A DNA stretch of 5,928 nt from JBOFCO01 sp051646105 (GTDB lineage: Bacteria > Pseudomonadota > Alphaproteobacteria > Rhodobacterales > Rhodobacteraceae), in NCBI GenBank assembly GCA_051646105.1, contig JBOFCO010000117.1:1-5928 (forward strand), read 5' to 3'. Below, in pieces: positions 1-5,559 of the stretch. The translations under genes and the position numbers were made by a program. Position 1 is the first letter of the stretch; each line of letters opens with the position of its first letter. Below the pieces are notes generated by a model. It made no database searches. It was not told the DNA's origin and was given only the letters and a program-made list of their open reading frames with translations.

Positions 1-229
1 CGATCTCGAATCGTTCGGGAAGCACGCAGGGTTCGGACAGGGTAATCAGCGTTCCGTCCTTGGCATAGCTCGTCACCGGCGGCGGGCATTCCGCCACGAC
101 CGGCTCGGGCTTCGGGGCGCAGGCGGCAAGTCCGCCCACGGCAAGCATCAGCACCGGAAGCGCAACACCACGCAACCGATACGCAACTGCTGCGGAAGTA
201 CCGCGCAGGCGTTGTTCCGTATTTTTCAT
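1..229 (-). CDS. Putative lipoprotein, 5' part only (cut by the left edge)
   Basis: Reading the minus strand from ATG at 229, the frame stays open for 76 codons to the window edge, so the C-terminus is missing. The N-terminus is a long basic region with several Arg, followed by a hydrophobic segment (about residues 21-36) that ends in a lipobox, Leu34-Ala35-Ala36-Cys37. This predicts cleavage by signal peptidase II and lipidation of Cys37. After the Cys comes a Pro-rich linker (APKPEPVV) and then a stretch with two further Cys, at 48 and 68. A good Shine-Dalgarno (AGGAG, 5 bases before the ATG) supports this start. The visible 40 mature residues match no family I recognise, so function is unknown. 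The downstream end of the minus-strand DUF6476-like gene lies 108 bases upstream, and the two may or may not share a transcript. Confidence 0.75.
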   Translation of the reverse strand, partial: MKNTEQRLRGTSAAVAYRLRGVALPVLMLAVGGLAACAPKPEPVVAECPPPVTSYAKDGTLITLSEPCVLPERFEI

Positions 230-314
230 AGCTGCTCCTATCGTACACCGCTGCCAGTTCACCTGGTCGTGGCTCTTGGGCGGAATTTCTCAACTCAATG
301 GAAACAATTCAAGT

Positions 315-339
315 GAAGTCGCGCTATAGTGGCGAATTC
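315..339 (-). terminator. Weak hairpin at the 3' end of the DUF6476-like gene
   Basis: An imperfect inverted repeat (GAAGTCGC / GCGAATTC, 7 of 8 positions pair, 9-base loop) spans the stop codon of the minus-strand gene. On the minus strand it is followed by a moderately T-rich stretch (TTGAATTGTTT) rather than a clean U-tract. It may mark the transcript end before the lipoprotein gene, but the stem is short and A/T-poor at its core. This is a tentative call from the sequence alone. Elsewhere in the 230-337 gap I see only the lipoprotein Shine-Dalgarno and no convincing promoter. Confidence 0.25.
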
Positions 340-700
340 AGCGCAGTTCTATTGCGACCCGTTGCGCAATTGTCCCAGTTCCCCTGTCGTAGATCAGGAT
401 TTCCTGACTGTCGGTTACCACGGCGTACCAACCCGGCCCTGCCGTCACGGCAATCGCGTTTACTCCATCAGGCAGCGCTATCGTATCAGGCAGTATCGGG
501 TTCGAGGCGGTCGGCTGCCACAGACGGATGACAAGCAGCGTCACGATCACTAAAAGACCTGCGATCATGGTCACAGTCAGCGTTGTGACCAGACGTTTCA
601 GAAATTTCAGATCGGGCGGCAGGCTGGCCGCATCGGGGGCGGTGGCAATGCCGGTTGCAGGGTCGGGCGACTTTGACGCAGAAGATGACGATTCGGACAT
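338..700 (-). CDS. DUF6476-like single-pass membrane protein
   Basis: This 120-residue protein has a Ser/Pro/Ala-rich cytoplasmic N-terminus (residues 1-30) and a conserved-looking junction (LPPDLKFLKRLV). One transmembrane helix follows at about 37-60 (VTTLTVTMIAGLLVIVTLLVIRLW), then about 60 residues probably on the periplasmic side, ending in a beta-rich stretch (GWYAVVTDSQEILIYDRGTG). The pattern fits the small alphaproteobacterial DUF6476 proteins, which I remember as neighbours of an RluA-type gene in Rhodobacterales. No molecular function is known to me. The frame stays open upstream to 1192, but the ATG at 700 is chosen because it has a strong Shine-Dalgarno (GGAAGG, 7 bases upstream) and because upstream codons lie antisense inside the pseudouridine synthase gene. 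The start abuts or overlaps the divergent gene's start. Confidence 0.8.
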   Translation of the reverse strand: MSESSSSASKSPDPATGIATAPDAASLPPDLKFLKRLVTTLTVTMIAGLLVIVTLLVIRLWQPTASNPILPDTIALPDGVNAIAVTAGPGWYAVVTDSQEILIYDRGTGTIAQRVAIELR

Positions 701-1754
701 GACGCTTCCTTCCAGCGGAACGGGCACCGGATCGGACCCAGCCTTGATGGTCATCATCCCGCCCGGACCCGCTGACCGACTTGATAAGGCGCTTGCCCGC
801 AACGTGCCAGAGCAGGCGGCACTTTCCCGCACCCGTCTTGTCCGGATGATGACAGAAGGTGCGGTGCGGCGCGACGGGGTGGTGCTGACCGATCCCAAGA
901 CCCGCGTGCAGGCGGGGGATGTCATCGAACTGCACATTGTCGCGGCCGAGGAAAGCCATATCGAACCTGAGGACATTCCCCTGACGGTCTGCTGGGAAGA
1001 CGACGACCTGATTGTCATCGACAAGGTTGCCGGGATGGTCGTGCATCCGGCACCGGGAACACCATCCGGCACGCTGGTCAACGCGCTGCTGCACCATTTC
1101 GGGGACAGGCTTTCCGGCATCGGGGGGATGAAGCGCCCGGGCATCGTCCACCGCATCGACAAGGATACAAGCGGTTTGCTGGTGGTGGCCAAGTCCGACC
1201 GTGCCCATCACGGCCTGGCGGAACAGTTTCAGGCGCATTCCGTCACAAGGCGGTATCTGGCGCTGGCCCATGGTCTGCCGGATGCCGCCGATCCCCGGCT
1301 GCGTGGTCTGGCAGGTATCGAATGGGAAACGGGGGGCATCCTGCGCATCGCCACGCAGCTTGCCCGCCACAAGACCGACCGGCAGAGGCAGGCCGTGGTC
1401 GCAAGTGGCGGTCGCCACGCTGTCACGCGGGTGCGTGTTCTGGAAGCTTTCGGCCAGCCGCCAGCGCTGTGTCTGGTGGAATGCTGGCTTGAAACCGGCA
1501 GGACGCACCAGATCCGGGTGCATATGGCATATGCGGGGCACGGGCTTGTCGGAGATCAGACCTATGGCGGTCGGAGGAAGCCCGCCGCCCGAGCGCTGGG
1601 CCCAGGCACCGCAGCAGCCGTTACGGATTTCCCGCGTCAGGCCCTGCACGCGGCAACGCTTGGCTTCGTCCATCCGGTGACGGGCAAGGTGCTCGCCTTT
1701 GAAAGCCCGCTGCCTGCCGACATGACCGGGCTGCTGATGTTGCTGCGGGGATAG
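699..1754 (+). CDS. RluA/RluD-family 23S rRNA pseudouridine synthase
   Basis: The product is predicted to convert specific uridines of 23S rRNA to pseudouridine. From the 699 start it has 351 residues. An S4 RNA-binding domain begins at the RLDKALA motif (about residue 27). The catalytic domain carries GIVHRIDKDTSGLLVVAK, with the catalytic Asp at residue 154, then ETGRTHQIRVHM (265-276) and RQALHA (313-318), all family hallmarks. It aligns along its whole length with E. coli RluD as I remember it (326 residues, catalytic Asp139), so the likely targets are the helix 69 uridines, but the exact sites are inferred. The start is uncertain. The ATGs at 699 and 747 are in frame and neither has a good Shine-Dalgarno. 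Starting at 747 gives 335 residues with the Asp at 138, beginning MVIIPPGPAD, and avoids overlap with the divergent gene. An open extension to 528 runs antisense through that gene and is rejected. Confidence 0.93.
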   Translation: MTLPSSGTGTGSDPALMVIIPPGPADRLDKALARNVPEQAALSRTRLVRMMTEGAVRRDGVVLTDPKTRVQAGDVIELHIVAAEESHIEPEDIPLTVCWEDDDLIVIDKVAGMVVHPAPGTPSGTLVNALLHHFGDRLSGIGGMKRPGIVHRIDKDTSGLLVVAKSDRAHHGLAEQFQAHSVTRRYLALAHGLPDAADPRLRGLAGIEWETGGILRIATQLARHKTDRQRQAVVASGGRHAVTRVRVLEAFGQPPALCLVECWLETGRTHQIRVHMAYAGHGLVGDQTYGGRRKPAARALGPGTAAAVTDFPRQALHAATLGFVHPVTGKVLAFESPLPADMTGLLMLLRG

Positions 1755-1870
1755 TCGCAGGGCGTTTTCGCGGCCATTGCGGTTTTTGATCGTTCACCTT
1801 TGTTCACGACCCCGTGTCGTTCGACGGAAACGGGATCATATGGCGTTAATCTGGCAGTGACGGCGATGCC

Positions 1871-1900
1871 CTTGAATGCGGGCCGCTTGCGCCATAGATT
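1871..1900 (+). promoter_or_regulatory. Putative rpoH promoter (sigma-70-like, possibly also sigma-32-like)
   Basis: TTGAAT (1872-1877) and TAGATT (1895-1900) are separated by exactly 17 bases, each matching the sigma-70 hexamers at 4 of 6 positions. The same DNA reads CTTGAA (1871-1876) followed by CCAT (1892-1895) after 15 bases, which resembles the sigma-32 pattern of CTTGAA and CCCCAT. The boxes lie 50 bases before the rpoH ATG. Autoregulated rpoH promoters are known in alphaproteobacteria such as Caulobacter, so a dual promoter is plausible. This is pattern reading without expression data. Confidence 0.45.
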
Positions 1901-1949
1901 CGGCAATCCCCGGGGGCGATGTCGCACCGGGGGCAACAGGGGGCACAGG

Positions 1950-2846
1950 ATGAGCACCTATACGAACCTTCCCGCACCCAGCCCGGAACAGGGGCTGAAC
2001 CGCTACATGCAGGAAATCCGCAAGTTTCCTCTGCTGGAGCCGGAAGAAGAATACATGCTGGCCAAGCGCTGGGTTGACCACCAGGACAGTGAGGCCGCGC
2101 ACAAGATGGTGACGTCGCACCTGCGGCTGGCGGCCAAGATCGCAATGGGCTATCGCGGCTACGGCCTGCCGCAGGCCGAGGTGATTTCAGAAGCCAACGT
2201 CGGGCTGATGCAGGCGGTGAAACGGTTCGATCCCGAAAAGGGGTTCCGTCTTGCCACCTATGCGATGTGGTGGATCCGCGCCTCGATCCAGGAATATATC
2301 CTGCGCTCGTGGAGCTTGGTGAAACTCGGCACGACCAGCGCCCAGAAGAAGCTGTTCTTCAACCTGCGCAAGGCGAAATCCCGCATCGGTGCGCTGGAGG
2401 AAGGCGACCTGCGGCCGGAGAACGTGGCGCGCATCGCGCATGACCTGAACGTGACCGAGGATGAGGTCATCGACATGAACCGTCGCCTGTCGGGTGGCGA
2501 TGCGTCGCTGAACGCCACGGTCGGGTCGGATGGCGACAGCGTGACCCAGTGGCAGGACTGGCTGGAGGATGAGGACAGCGACACCGCAGGCGACTATGCC
2601 GAGAAGGACGAAATGGATGCCCGCCGCGACCTGCTGACCCGCGCCATGGATGTGCTGAACGAGCGGGAGCGGGACGTGCTGATGGAACGCCGTCTGCAAG
2701 ACGATCCTGTGACGCTGGAGGATCTTTCCACCCGCTACAATGTCAGCCGCGAGCGTATCCGTCAGATCGAGGTGCGGGCTTTCGAAAAGCTTCAGAACCG
2801 GATGCGCGAACTGGGCCGCGAAAAGGGGCTGCTGGTGCCCGCATAA
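1950..2846 (+). CDS. rpoH: RNA polymerase heat-shock sigma factor RpoH (sigma-32), RpoHI type
   Basis: This 298-residue protein directs RNA polymerase to heat-shock promoters (chaperones, proteases). Region 2 spans about residues 53-122 and contains HLRLAAKIAMGYRGYGLP, the core-binding stretch, and the DNA-melting/-10 recognition segment FRLATYAMWWIRASIQEYIL. Directly after it, QKKLFFNLR (132-140) is the RpoH box, diagnostic of sigma-32 and absent from other sigma-70 factors. Region 4 (about 225-290) ends in the -35-binding helix-turn-helix NVSRERIRQIEVRAFEKLQ. The length is normal and near-identity to remembered Rhodobacter RpoHI points to that paralogue rather than RpoHII. The ATG at 1950 is chosen because a purine-rich AGGGGG lies about 6 bases upstream and the protein then begins MSTYTNLPAPSPE like its relatives. 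The frame is open back to 1800, but that stretch holds the putative promoter. Confidence 0.97.
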   Translation: MSTYTNLPAPSPEQGLNRYMQEIRKFPLLEPEEEYMLAKRWVDHQDSEAAHKMVTSHLRLAAKIAMGYRGYGLPQAEVISEANVGLMQAVKRFDPEKGFRLATYAMWWIRASIQEYILRSWSLVKLGTTSAQKKLFFNLRKAKSRIGALEEGDLRPENVARIAHDLNVTEDEVIDMNRRLSGGDASLNATVGSDGDSVTQWQDWLEDEDSDTAGDYAEKDEMDARRDLLTRAMDVLNERERDVLMERRLQDDPVTLEDLSTRYNVSRERIRQIEVRAFEKLQNRMRELGREKGLLVPA

Positions 2847-2851
2847 GCCGG

Positions 2852-2867
2852 GGTGGCACGCGCCACC
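2852..2867 (+). repeat. Short inverted repeat just after rpoH
   Basis: GGTGGC and GCCACC form a 6-base-pair stem with a 4-base loop (ACGC), starting 5 bases after the rpoH stop codon. No T-run follows, so it is not a terminator by itself. It may protect the mRNA 3' end or be incidental. Confidence 0.4.
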
Positions 2868-2869
2868 AA

Positions 2870-2885
2870 TGTCCGTGCACGGACA
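2870..2885. repeat. Perfect 16-bp palindrome downstream of rpoH
   Basis: TGTCCGTGCACGGACA is its own reverse complement over all 16 bases, with no spacer. With no loop it is a poor RNA hairpin, and it looks more like a site for a dimeric DNA-binding protein, or part of a composite 3' structure with the repeats on either side. No known operator is recognised. Confidence 0.55.
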
Positions 2886-2908
2886 GGATGCCAGAAGGGT
2901 CGAATACG

Positions 2909-2940
2909 AAACGGGGCGGCGCGGGGGTGCTGCCCCGTTT
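2909..2940 (+). terminator. Probable intrinsic terminator of rpoH
   Basis: A strong stem AAACGGGGC / GCCCCGTTT (9 perfect pairs, 2909-2917 with 2932-2940) extends inward by GGC/GCT (one G-U pair) to 12 pairs with an 8-base loop. The descending arm ends in TTT. The tail after it (GCCTATGTG) is not U-rich, so the site is a weak example of the classical type, but stem strength and position 62 bases after the rpoH stop fit a 3' end. Confidence 0.6.
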
Positions 2941-3066
2941 GCCTATGTGTCCTTATCTTTGACAAAATGCCGCTCTACGCGACACCTGCGTGATCTGAAC
3001 GGGCGGCGATCCCTTTCGATCCGTGCGTGGTTTGTTGTCTGATTTGTCGTAAGGGGGACATGGGTC

Positions 3067-3798
3067 ATGTTTTTTGTTGTGCGGGCAGCCGTCTGCGCCT
3101 GTCTGGCAGCCCTCACCGTGGCATGGCCCGCAGCAGCCGACACCGAGCCATCCGCCGCCTGTGCCGCCTTTACCCCCGATGCGGACTATGTGACCAACAC
3201 CATCATCATGCCGCTCGAAGGTCGCAGGATCGAGCTGACGATCCCGTCGCAATATTACGAGGATTATTGGGACGCCAAGGGCGGCTACGAGGATACCGCC
3301 CAGCTCTATTCGGTTGATATGGATGATTTCACCCCGGTCAGCAGGCCGGAGACGGCTGTCAGAAACCGTCAGGGCCGTGTGAACTATATGCACTTCATCG
3401 TCCGTGACACGATCGCACTGCCCGAGATTGCCCTGCATGCCACAGATACGATCGGGCGGCTTCCTCCCGATCCGCCGGTCCTTCCGCCAGGGGAGCCCGG
3501 ACCCGCCGGGTTGCTGTGGATCGAAAGCAAATACTCGTCCAAATCGGATTATCCGCAAAAGGATCTCTATGTCAGCCTGTCCGCAGGCGGAGAGGTCGAG
3601 GTGGTTCTCGAATGCAACTCCCCGCTTGACCCTGTAAGCAAGAACCCACTGTGCGAGCACATGTTCCGAGCAGCGGGGCTTGATGCGAGTGTTACTTACC
3701 CGCGCATATTCATTGATCGCTGGACCTCGATCCAGGCGGATGTCACGGCCTTCCTGACCTGCGCCACCACCGCGACAGCGGATCGGGATGGTCCGTAA
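3067..3798 (+). CDS. Exported protein of unknown function with four mature cysteines
   Basis: This 243-residue protein has a Sec signal peptide (hydrophobic core about residues 7-20, likely cleavage after Ala24 in WPAAA-DTE), so it is predicted to be periplasmic or secreted. The mature part has an acidic, Tyr-rich segment (about 60-90), a Pro/Gly-rich linker (132-146), and a C-terminal segment with two Cys close together (183 and 196). The other Cys are 32 and 232, an even number that would allow two disulfides. No transmembrane helix, enzyme motif or family is recognised. The ATG at 3067 is chosen because AAGGGGG lies 9 bases upstream and the signal peptide begins there. The ATG at 3060 is out of frame. 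A perfect TTGACA (2959-2964) lies upstream but has no convincing -10 partner. The gene stands alone between the rpoH terminator and a convergent operon. Confidence 0.8.
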   Translation: MFFVVRAAVCACLAALTVAWPAAADTEPSAACAAFTPDADYVTNTIIMPLEGRRIELTIPSQYYEDYWDAKGGYEDTAQLYSVDMDDFTPVSRPETAVRNRQGRVNYMHFIVRDTIALPEIALHATDTIGRLPPDPPVLPPGEPGPAGLLWIESKYSSKSDYPQKDLYVSLSAGGEVEVVLECNSPLDPVSKNPLCEHMFRAAGLDASVTYPRIFIDRWTSIQADVTAFLTCATTATADRDGP

Positions 3799-3816
3799 AC
3801 AACCGTCCGGCGATCC
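3780..3816. terminator. Hairpin at the convergent gene junction, containing a stop codon in its loop
   Basis: GGATCG (3780-3785) pairs with CGATCC (3811-3816). Immediately inside, GGATGGT (3786-3792) pairs with ACCGTCC (3802-3808), with one G-U pair and a 2-base bulge (3809-3810). The 9-base loop holds the TAA of the plus-strand gene. It lies at the meeting point of two convergent transcription units, so it could serve as a bidirectional 3' end. Neither side has a U-tract, which keeps this tentative. Confidence 0.4.
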
Positions 3817-3824
3817 TCAATCCC

Positions 3825-4199
3825 TCAGAAACACAGGATTTCCGCCTCTGCCTGGGCGCGGCGCAGGCTGGCGACATCGTTCATCGCCGGTTGCGTGTCA
3901 CGGAACAGGGCCGAACGTTCACCGGCCGATTGCCGCATGGTCAGCACGGTTTCGGCGGCAACGTAGTCGTCATACGGCAGGATCGAGGCGATAACGTCTA
4001 TCGAACAGGCACAGCGTCGCAGCGTGTCGCGGGTCTGGCCGTTGGCGGCCATGCAGCCGAACACATAATCGGCGCGTGCGTCTGTAGGGTAGTCGTTCGT
4101 GGCGTCCTGCGCCGTTGCGGTCACGGGGGACAGTCCCATGCAAAGCAGTCCCATCCAAAGACCGGGCAGAACGGACGAACGCGCGCTTCTGGCAATCAT
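3825..4199 (-). CDS. Small exported cysteine-containing protein, last gene of a two-component operon
   Basis: This 124-residue protein has a Sec signal peptide (hydrophobic core about 10-26, cleavage probably after Ala30 in VTATA-QD), leaving a mature domain of about 94 residues in the periplasm. It contains four Cys: 49 (YVFGCM), 63 and 65 (a CxC motif, RRCACSIDVIA) and 123, next to the C-terminal Phe. There is no CxxCH heme site and no thioredoxin CxxC. The ATG overlaps the stop of the preceding gene by four bases (ATGA, 4196-4199), and AAGGGAG lies 6 bases upstream, so start and coupling are clear. The family is not named with certainty. The segment from ADYVFGCM to SIDVIA gives me a faint impression of small proteins encoded near methanol/PQQ-dependent oxidation genes, but nothing here confirms that. 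Confidence 0.82.
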   Translation of the reverse strand: MIARSARSSVLPGLWMGLLCMGLSPVTATAQDATNDYPTDARADYVFGCMAANGQTRDTLRRCACSIDVIASILPYDDYVAAETVLTMRQSAGERSALFRDTQPAMNDVASLRRAQAEAEILCF

Positions 4200-4882
4200 T
4201 TCGCACTCCCTTCCGGCATCAGGGCAATGCGTTCGTGATAGCCCGTCGCCGCGTCGGGTGTGTCGGCAGCAAGTTCGAGGAAATACCCCGGAACGGCATC
4301 CGATACCGTGAAACGAAGTGTCAGGCTGGCGAATTCCCCCATGCGGTCGCGCTTGGGATCCTGTGCAAAGGGGCGCAGGGTGATGATGTGGCCGGGATGG
4401 TCAGTCCCCGCCCAGTGAACGGTCTGCGGGCTAACATCACCGCCCGTACGGATCGCGTCCTTGATCCTGTTGCGGATATAGGCCGGGTTGCCGCCCGCCA
4501 GGGTCGACATGCTGCGCATCGTGGATTCCAGCAGCAGCATCAGCACCTGATTGCCGCCCTGCGCAGGAAAGGAAAGCGTTTCGGTCCCCTTGTCTTTCGA
4601 TGATATTTCAAGCGTCAACTGGCCTGTGCCGGTGGCGTCATTGACTACGCCCAGCAGGATGTTTTCATCCTGAACGGCAAATCCTTTAGGCGCTGCGCTG
4701 CCCGTGCGATCACGTTCATATACTGCGATCATCCCCGGCTTGGCGGCCATGAAAATACCTTCCCTGAACAGCAGCTCGACGGCGCTTGTGCCGCTGTCCT
4801 GTGCAAGGACAGGATCTGCGACGGGTGGCGTCGCCAGAAGGCACAGGCACGCCAGGCCCTTCAGCCATCGGGTTGATTTCAT
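4196..4882 (-). CDS. Exported protein of unknown function, third gene of a two-component operon
   Basis: This 228-residue protein begins with a Sec signal peptide (MKSTRWLKGLACLCLLATPP, cleavage likely after Ala27 in PVLA-QDS), so it is predicted to be periplasmic. The mature part has no Cys and no further transmembrane segment. It looks like a mixed alpha/beta domain: an amphipathic stretch (about 33-48), alternating beta-like segments (51-95), a helix rich in Leu/Met (about 112-128), and a C-terminal beta-rich half (165-222). No catalytic motif or family is recognised. The ATG at 4882 overlaps the response-regulator stop by four bases (ATGA, 4879-4882) and has a GGAGAT Shine-Dalgarno 7 bases upstream. 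Its stop overlaps the next gene in the same way. Co-translation with a two-component system suggests, by inference only, a role in signal sensing or as a partner of the regulated pathway. Confidence 0.85.
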   Translation of the reverse strand: MKSTRWLKGLACLCLLATPPVADPVLAQDSGTSAVELLFREGIFMAAKPGMIAVYERDRTGSAAPKGFAVQDENILLGVVNDATGTGQLTLEISSKDKGTETLSFPAQGGNQVLMLLLESTMRSMSTLAGGNPAYIRNRIKDAIRTGGDVSPQTVHWAGTDHPGHIITLRPFAQDPKRDRMGEFASLTLRFTVSDAVPGYFLELAADTPDAATGYHERIALMPEGSAK

Positions 4883-5559
4883 GTAAGCATCTCCAGTATG
4901 AAGCCCCGCCCGCGCAGGGTCCGCAGCGCAATGCCAAAATCCTCGACCGGGGCCAGCTTGCGGCGCAGGTAACCCAGATAGACGTCAACAACGTTCTCTG
5001 CCGCGCTGCCATGACCGGCCCAAAGATCGACGAATATCTGTGCGCGGGTCAGCACCCGGCCCGCATTGCGGATCAGATAGGCGAGAAGATCGGATTCGCG
5101 CTCGGTCAATGTTACCTCTCGCCCCGGTGCCGTGACACGGCGCAGCGATGGCTGAAATGTCAGCGCGGCAAAACGCAGCGCGTCGGCAGGGTCTGCGTTG
5201 AACCTTGCCTGCTGCACCCGCAGGCGTGCCAGCAGTTCCGAAAGTTCGAACGGTTTGACCACGTAGTCATCGGCACCTTGCGCCAATCCCTCGGCGCGCT
5301 CCTCGATCCGCGACAGGGCAGACAGCATGATGACGGGAATGTCGATGCCGTGACTTCGCAGGTTGCGCAAAAGGTCGATCCCGTCGCCATCCCCCAGCAT
5401 CCGGTCGATGATCGCCGCACCAAAGCCGCCACCGGTCAGCAGCGACAGGGCATGGGCGGCATCGGCAGTGGATTCGGGCAGAAAGCCATCGGCGCGCAGG
5501 CCCCGGCAAAGCACCGATGCGATGTCCTCGTCATCCTCGACGACCAGAACGCGGGTCAT
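4879..5559 (-). CDS. OmpR/PhoB-family response regulator
   Basis: This 226-residue transcription factor is predicted to be phosphorylated by the adjacent histidine kinase. The receiver domain (about 1-115) shows the acidic pocket Glu8-Asp9, phospho-acceptor Asp52 (AAIIDRMLGDGDG), Ser80 at the conserved Thr/Ser switch position (VIMLSALS), and Lys102 (DDYVVKPF). The C-terminal winged helix (about 128-224) contains VTLTERESDLLAYLIRN, the recognition region VVDVYLGYLRRKL, and the wing LRTLRGRGF. All key residues are present and the length is typical. The ATG at 5559 is fixed by a perfect AGGAGG (5567-5572) 7 bases upstream and by the ATGA overlap with the kinase stop. The frame is open further upstream but there runs through the kinase gene. 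It is likely autoregulated, but no operator is visible because the operon promoter is outside the window. Target genes are unknown. Confidence 0.95.
   Translation of the reverse strand: MTRVLVVEDDEDIASVLCRGLRADGFLPESTADAAHALSLLTGGGFGAAIIDRMLGDGDGIDLLRNLRSHGIDIPVIMLSALSRIEERAEGLAQGADDYVVKPFELSELLARLRVQQARFNADPADALRFAALTFQPSLRRVTAPGREVTLTERESDLLAYLIRNAGRVLTRAQIFVDLWAGHGSAAENVVDVYLGYLRRKLAPVEDFGIALRTLRGRGFILEMLT

Noticed and set aside
528..698. N-terminal extension of the pseudouridine synthase to 528
   Set aside because: It would overlap the divergent membrane-protein gene by about 170 bases and adds sequence not expected before the S4 domain.
701..1192. Upstream extension of the DUF6476-like frame
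   Set aside because: The extra 164 codons are antisense to the pseudouridine synthase and rich in Ser, and the ATG at 700 has a strong Shine-Dalgarno and a family-typical N-terminus.
486..1673. 395-codon minus-strand open frame
   Set aside because: It lies antisense to the catalytic core of the pseudouridine synthase, and its Arg/His/Gln-rich composition without domains is typical of a high-GC shadow frame.
1755..1786. T-run after GC-rich sequence as terminator of the pseudouridine synthase gene
   Set aside because: The five-T run is present, but only 3-4 base-pair stems can be drawn before it, which is too weak to call.
1800..1949. N-terminal extension of RpoH to 1800
   Set aside because: RpoHI proteins start at MS-Y-NLPAPSPE, and the stretch contains the putative promoter.
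2187..2699. 170-codon minus-strand open frame
   Set aside because: It is antisense to rpoH regions 2 to 4, which are strongly conserved on the plus strand.
2959..2964. Perfect TTGACA as promoter of the exported-protein gene
   Set aside because: No acceptable -10 hexamer lies 16-18 bases downstream (sequence there is GACACCTG), so I did not list it as a promoter, although it remains possible.
3008..3022. GATCC repeated 10 bases apart before the exported-protein gene
   Set aside because: Five-base repeats are common by chance and no second half-site or promoter element accompanies them.
2953..3660. 235-codon minus-strand open frame
   Set aside because: It is antisense to the exported-protein gene, which has a signal peptide and Shine-Dalgarno. 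The minus frame has neither a convincing start nor a domain.
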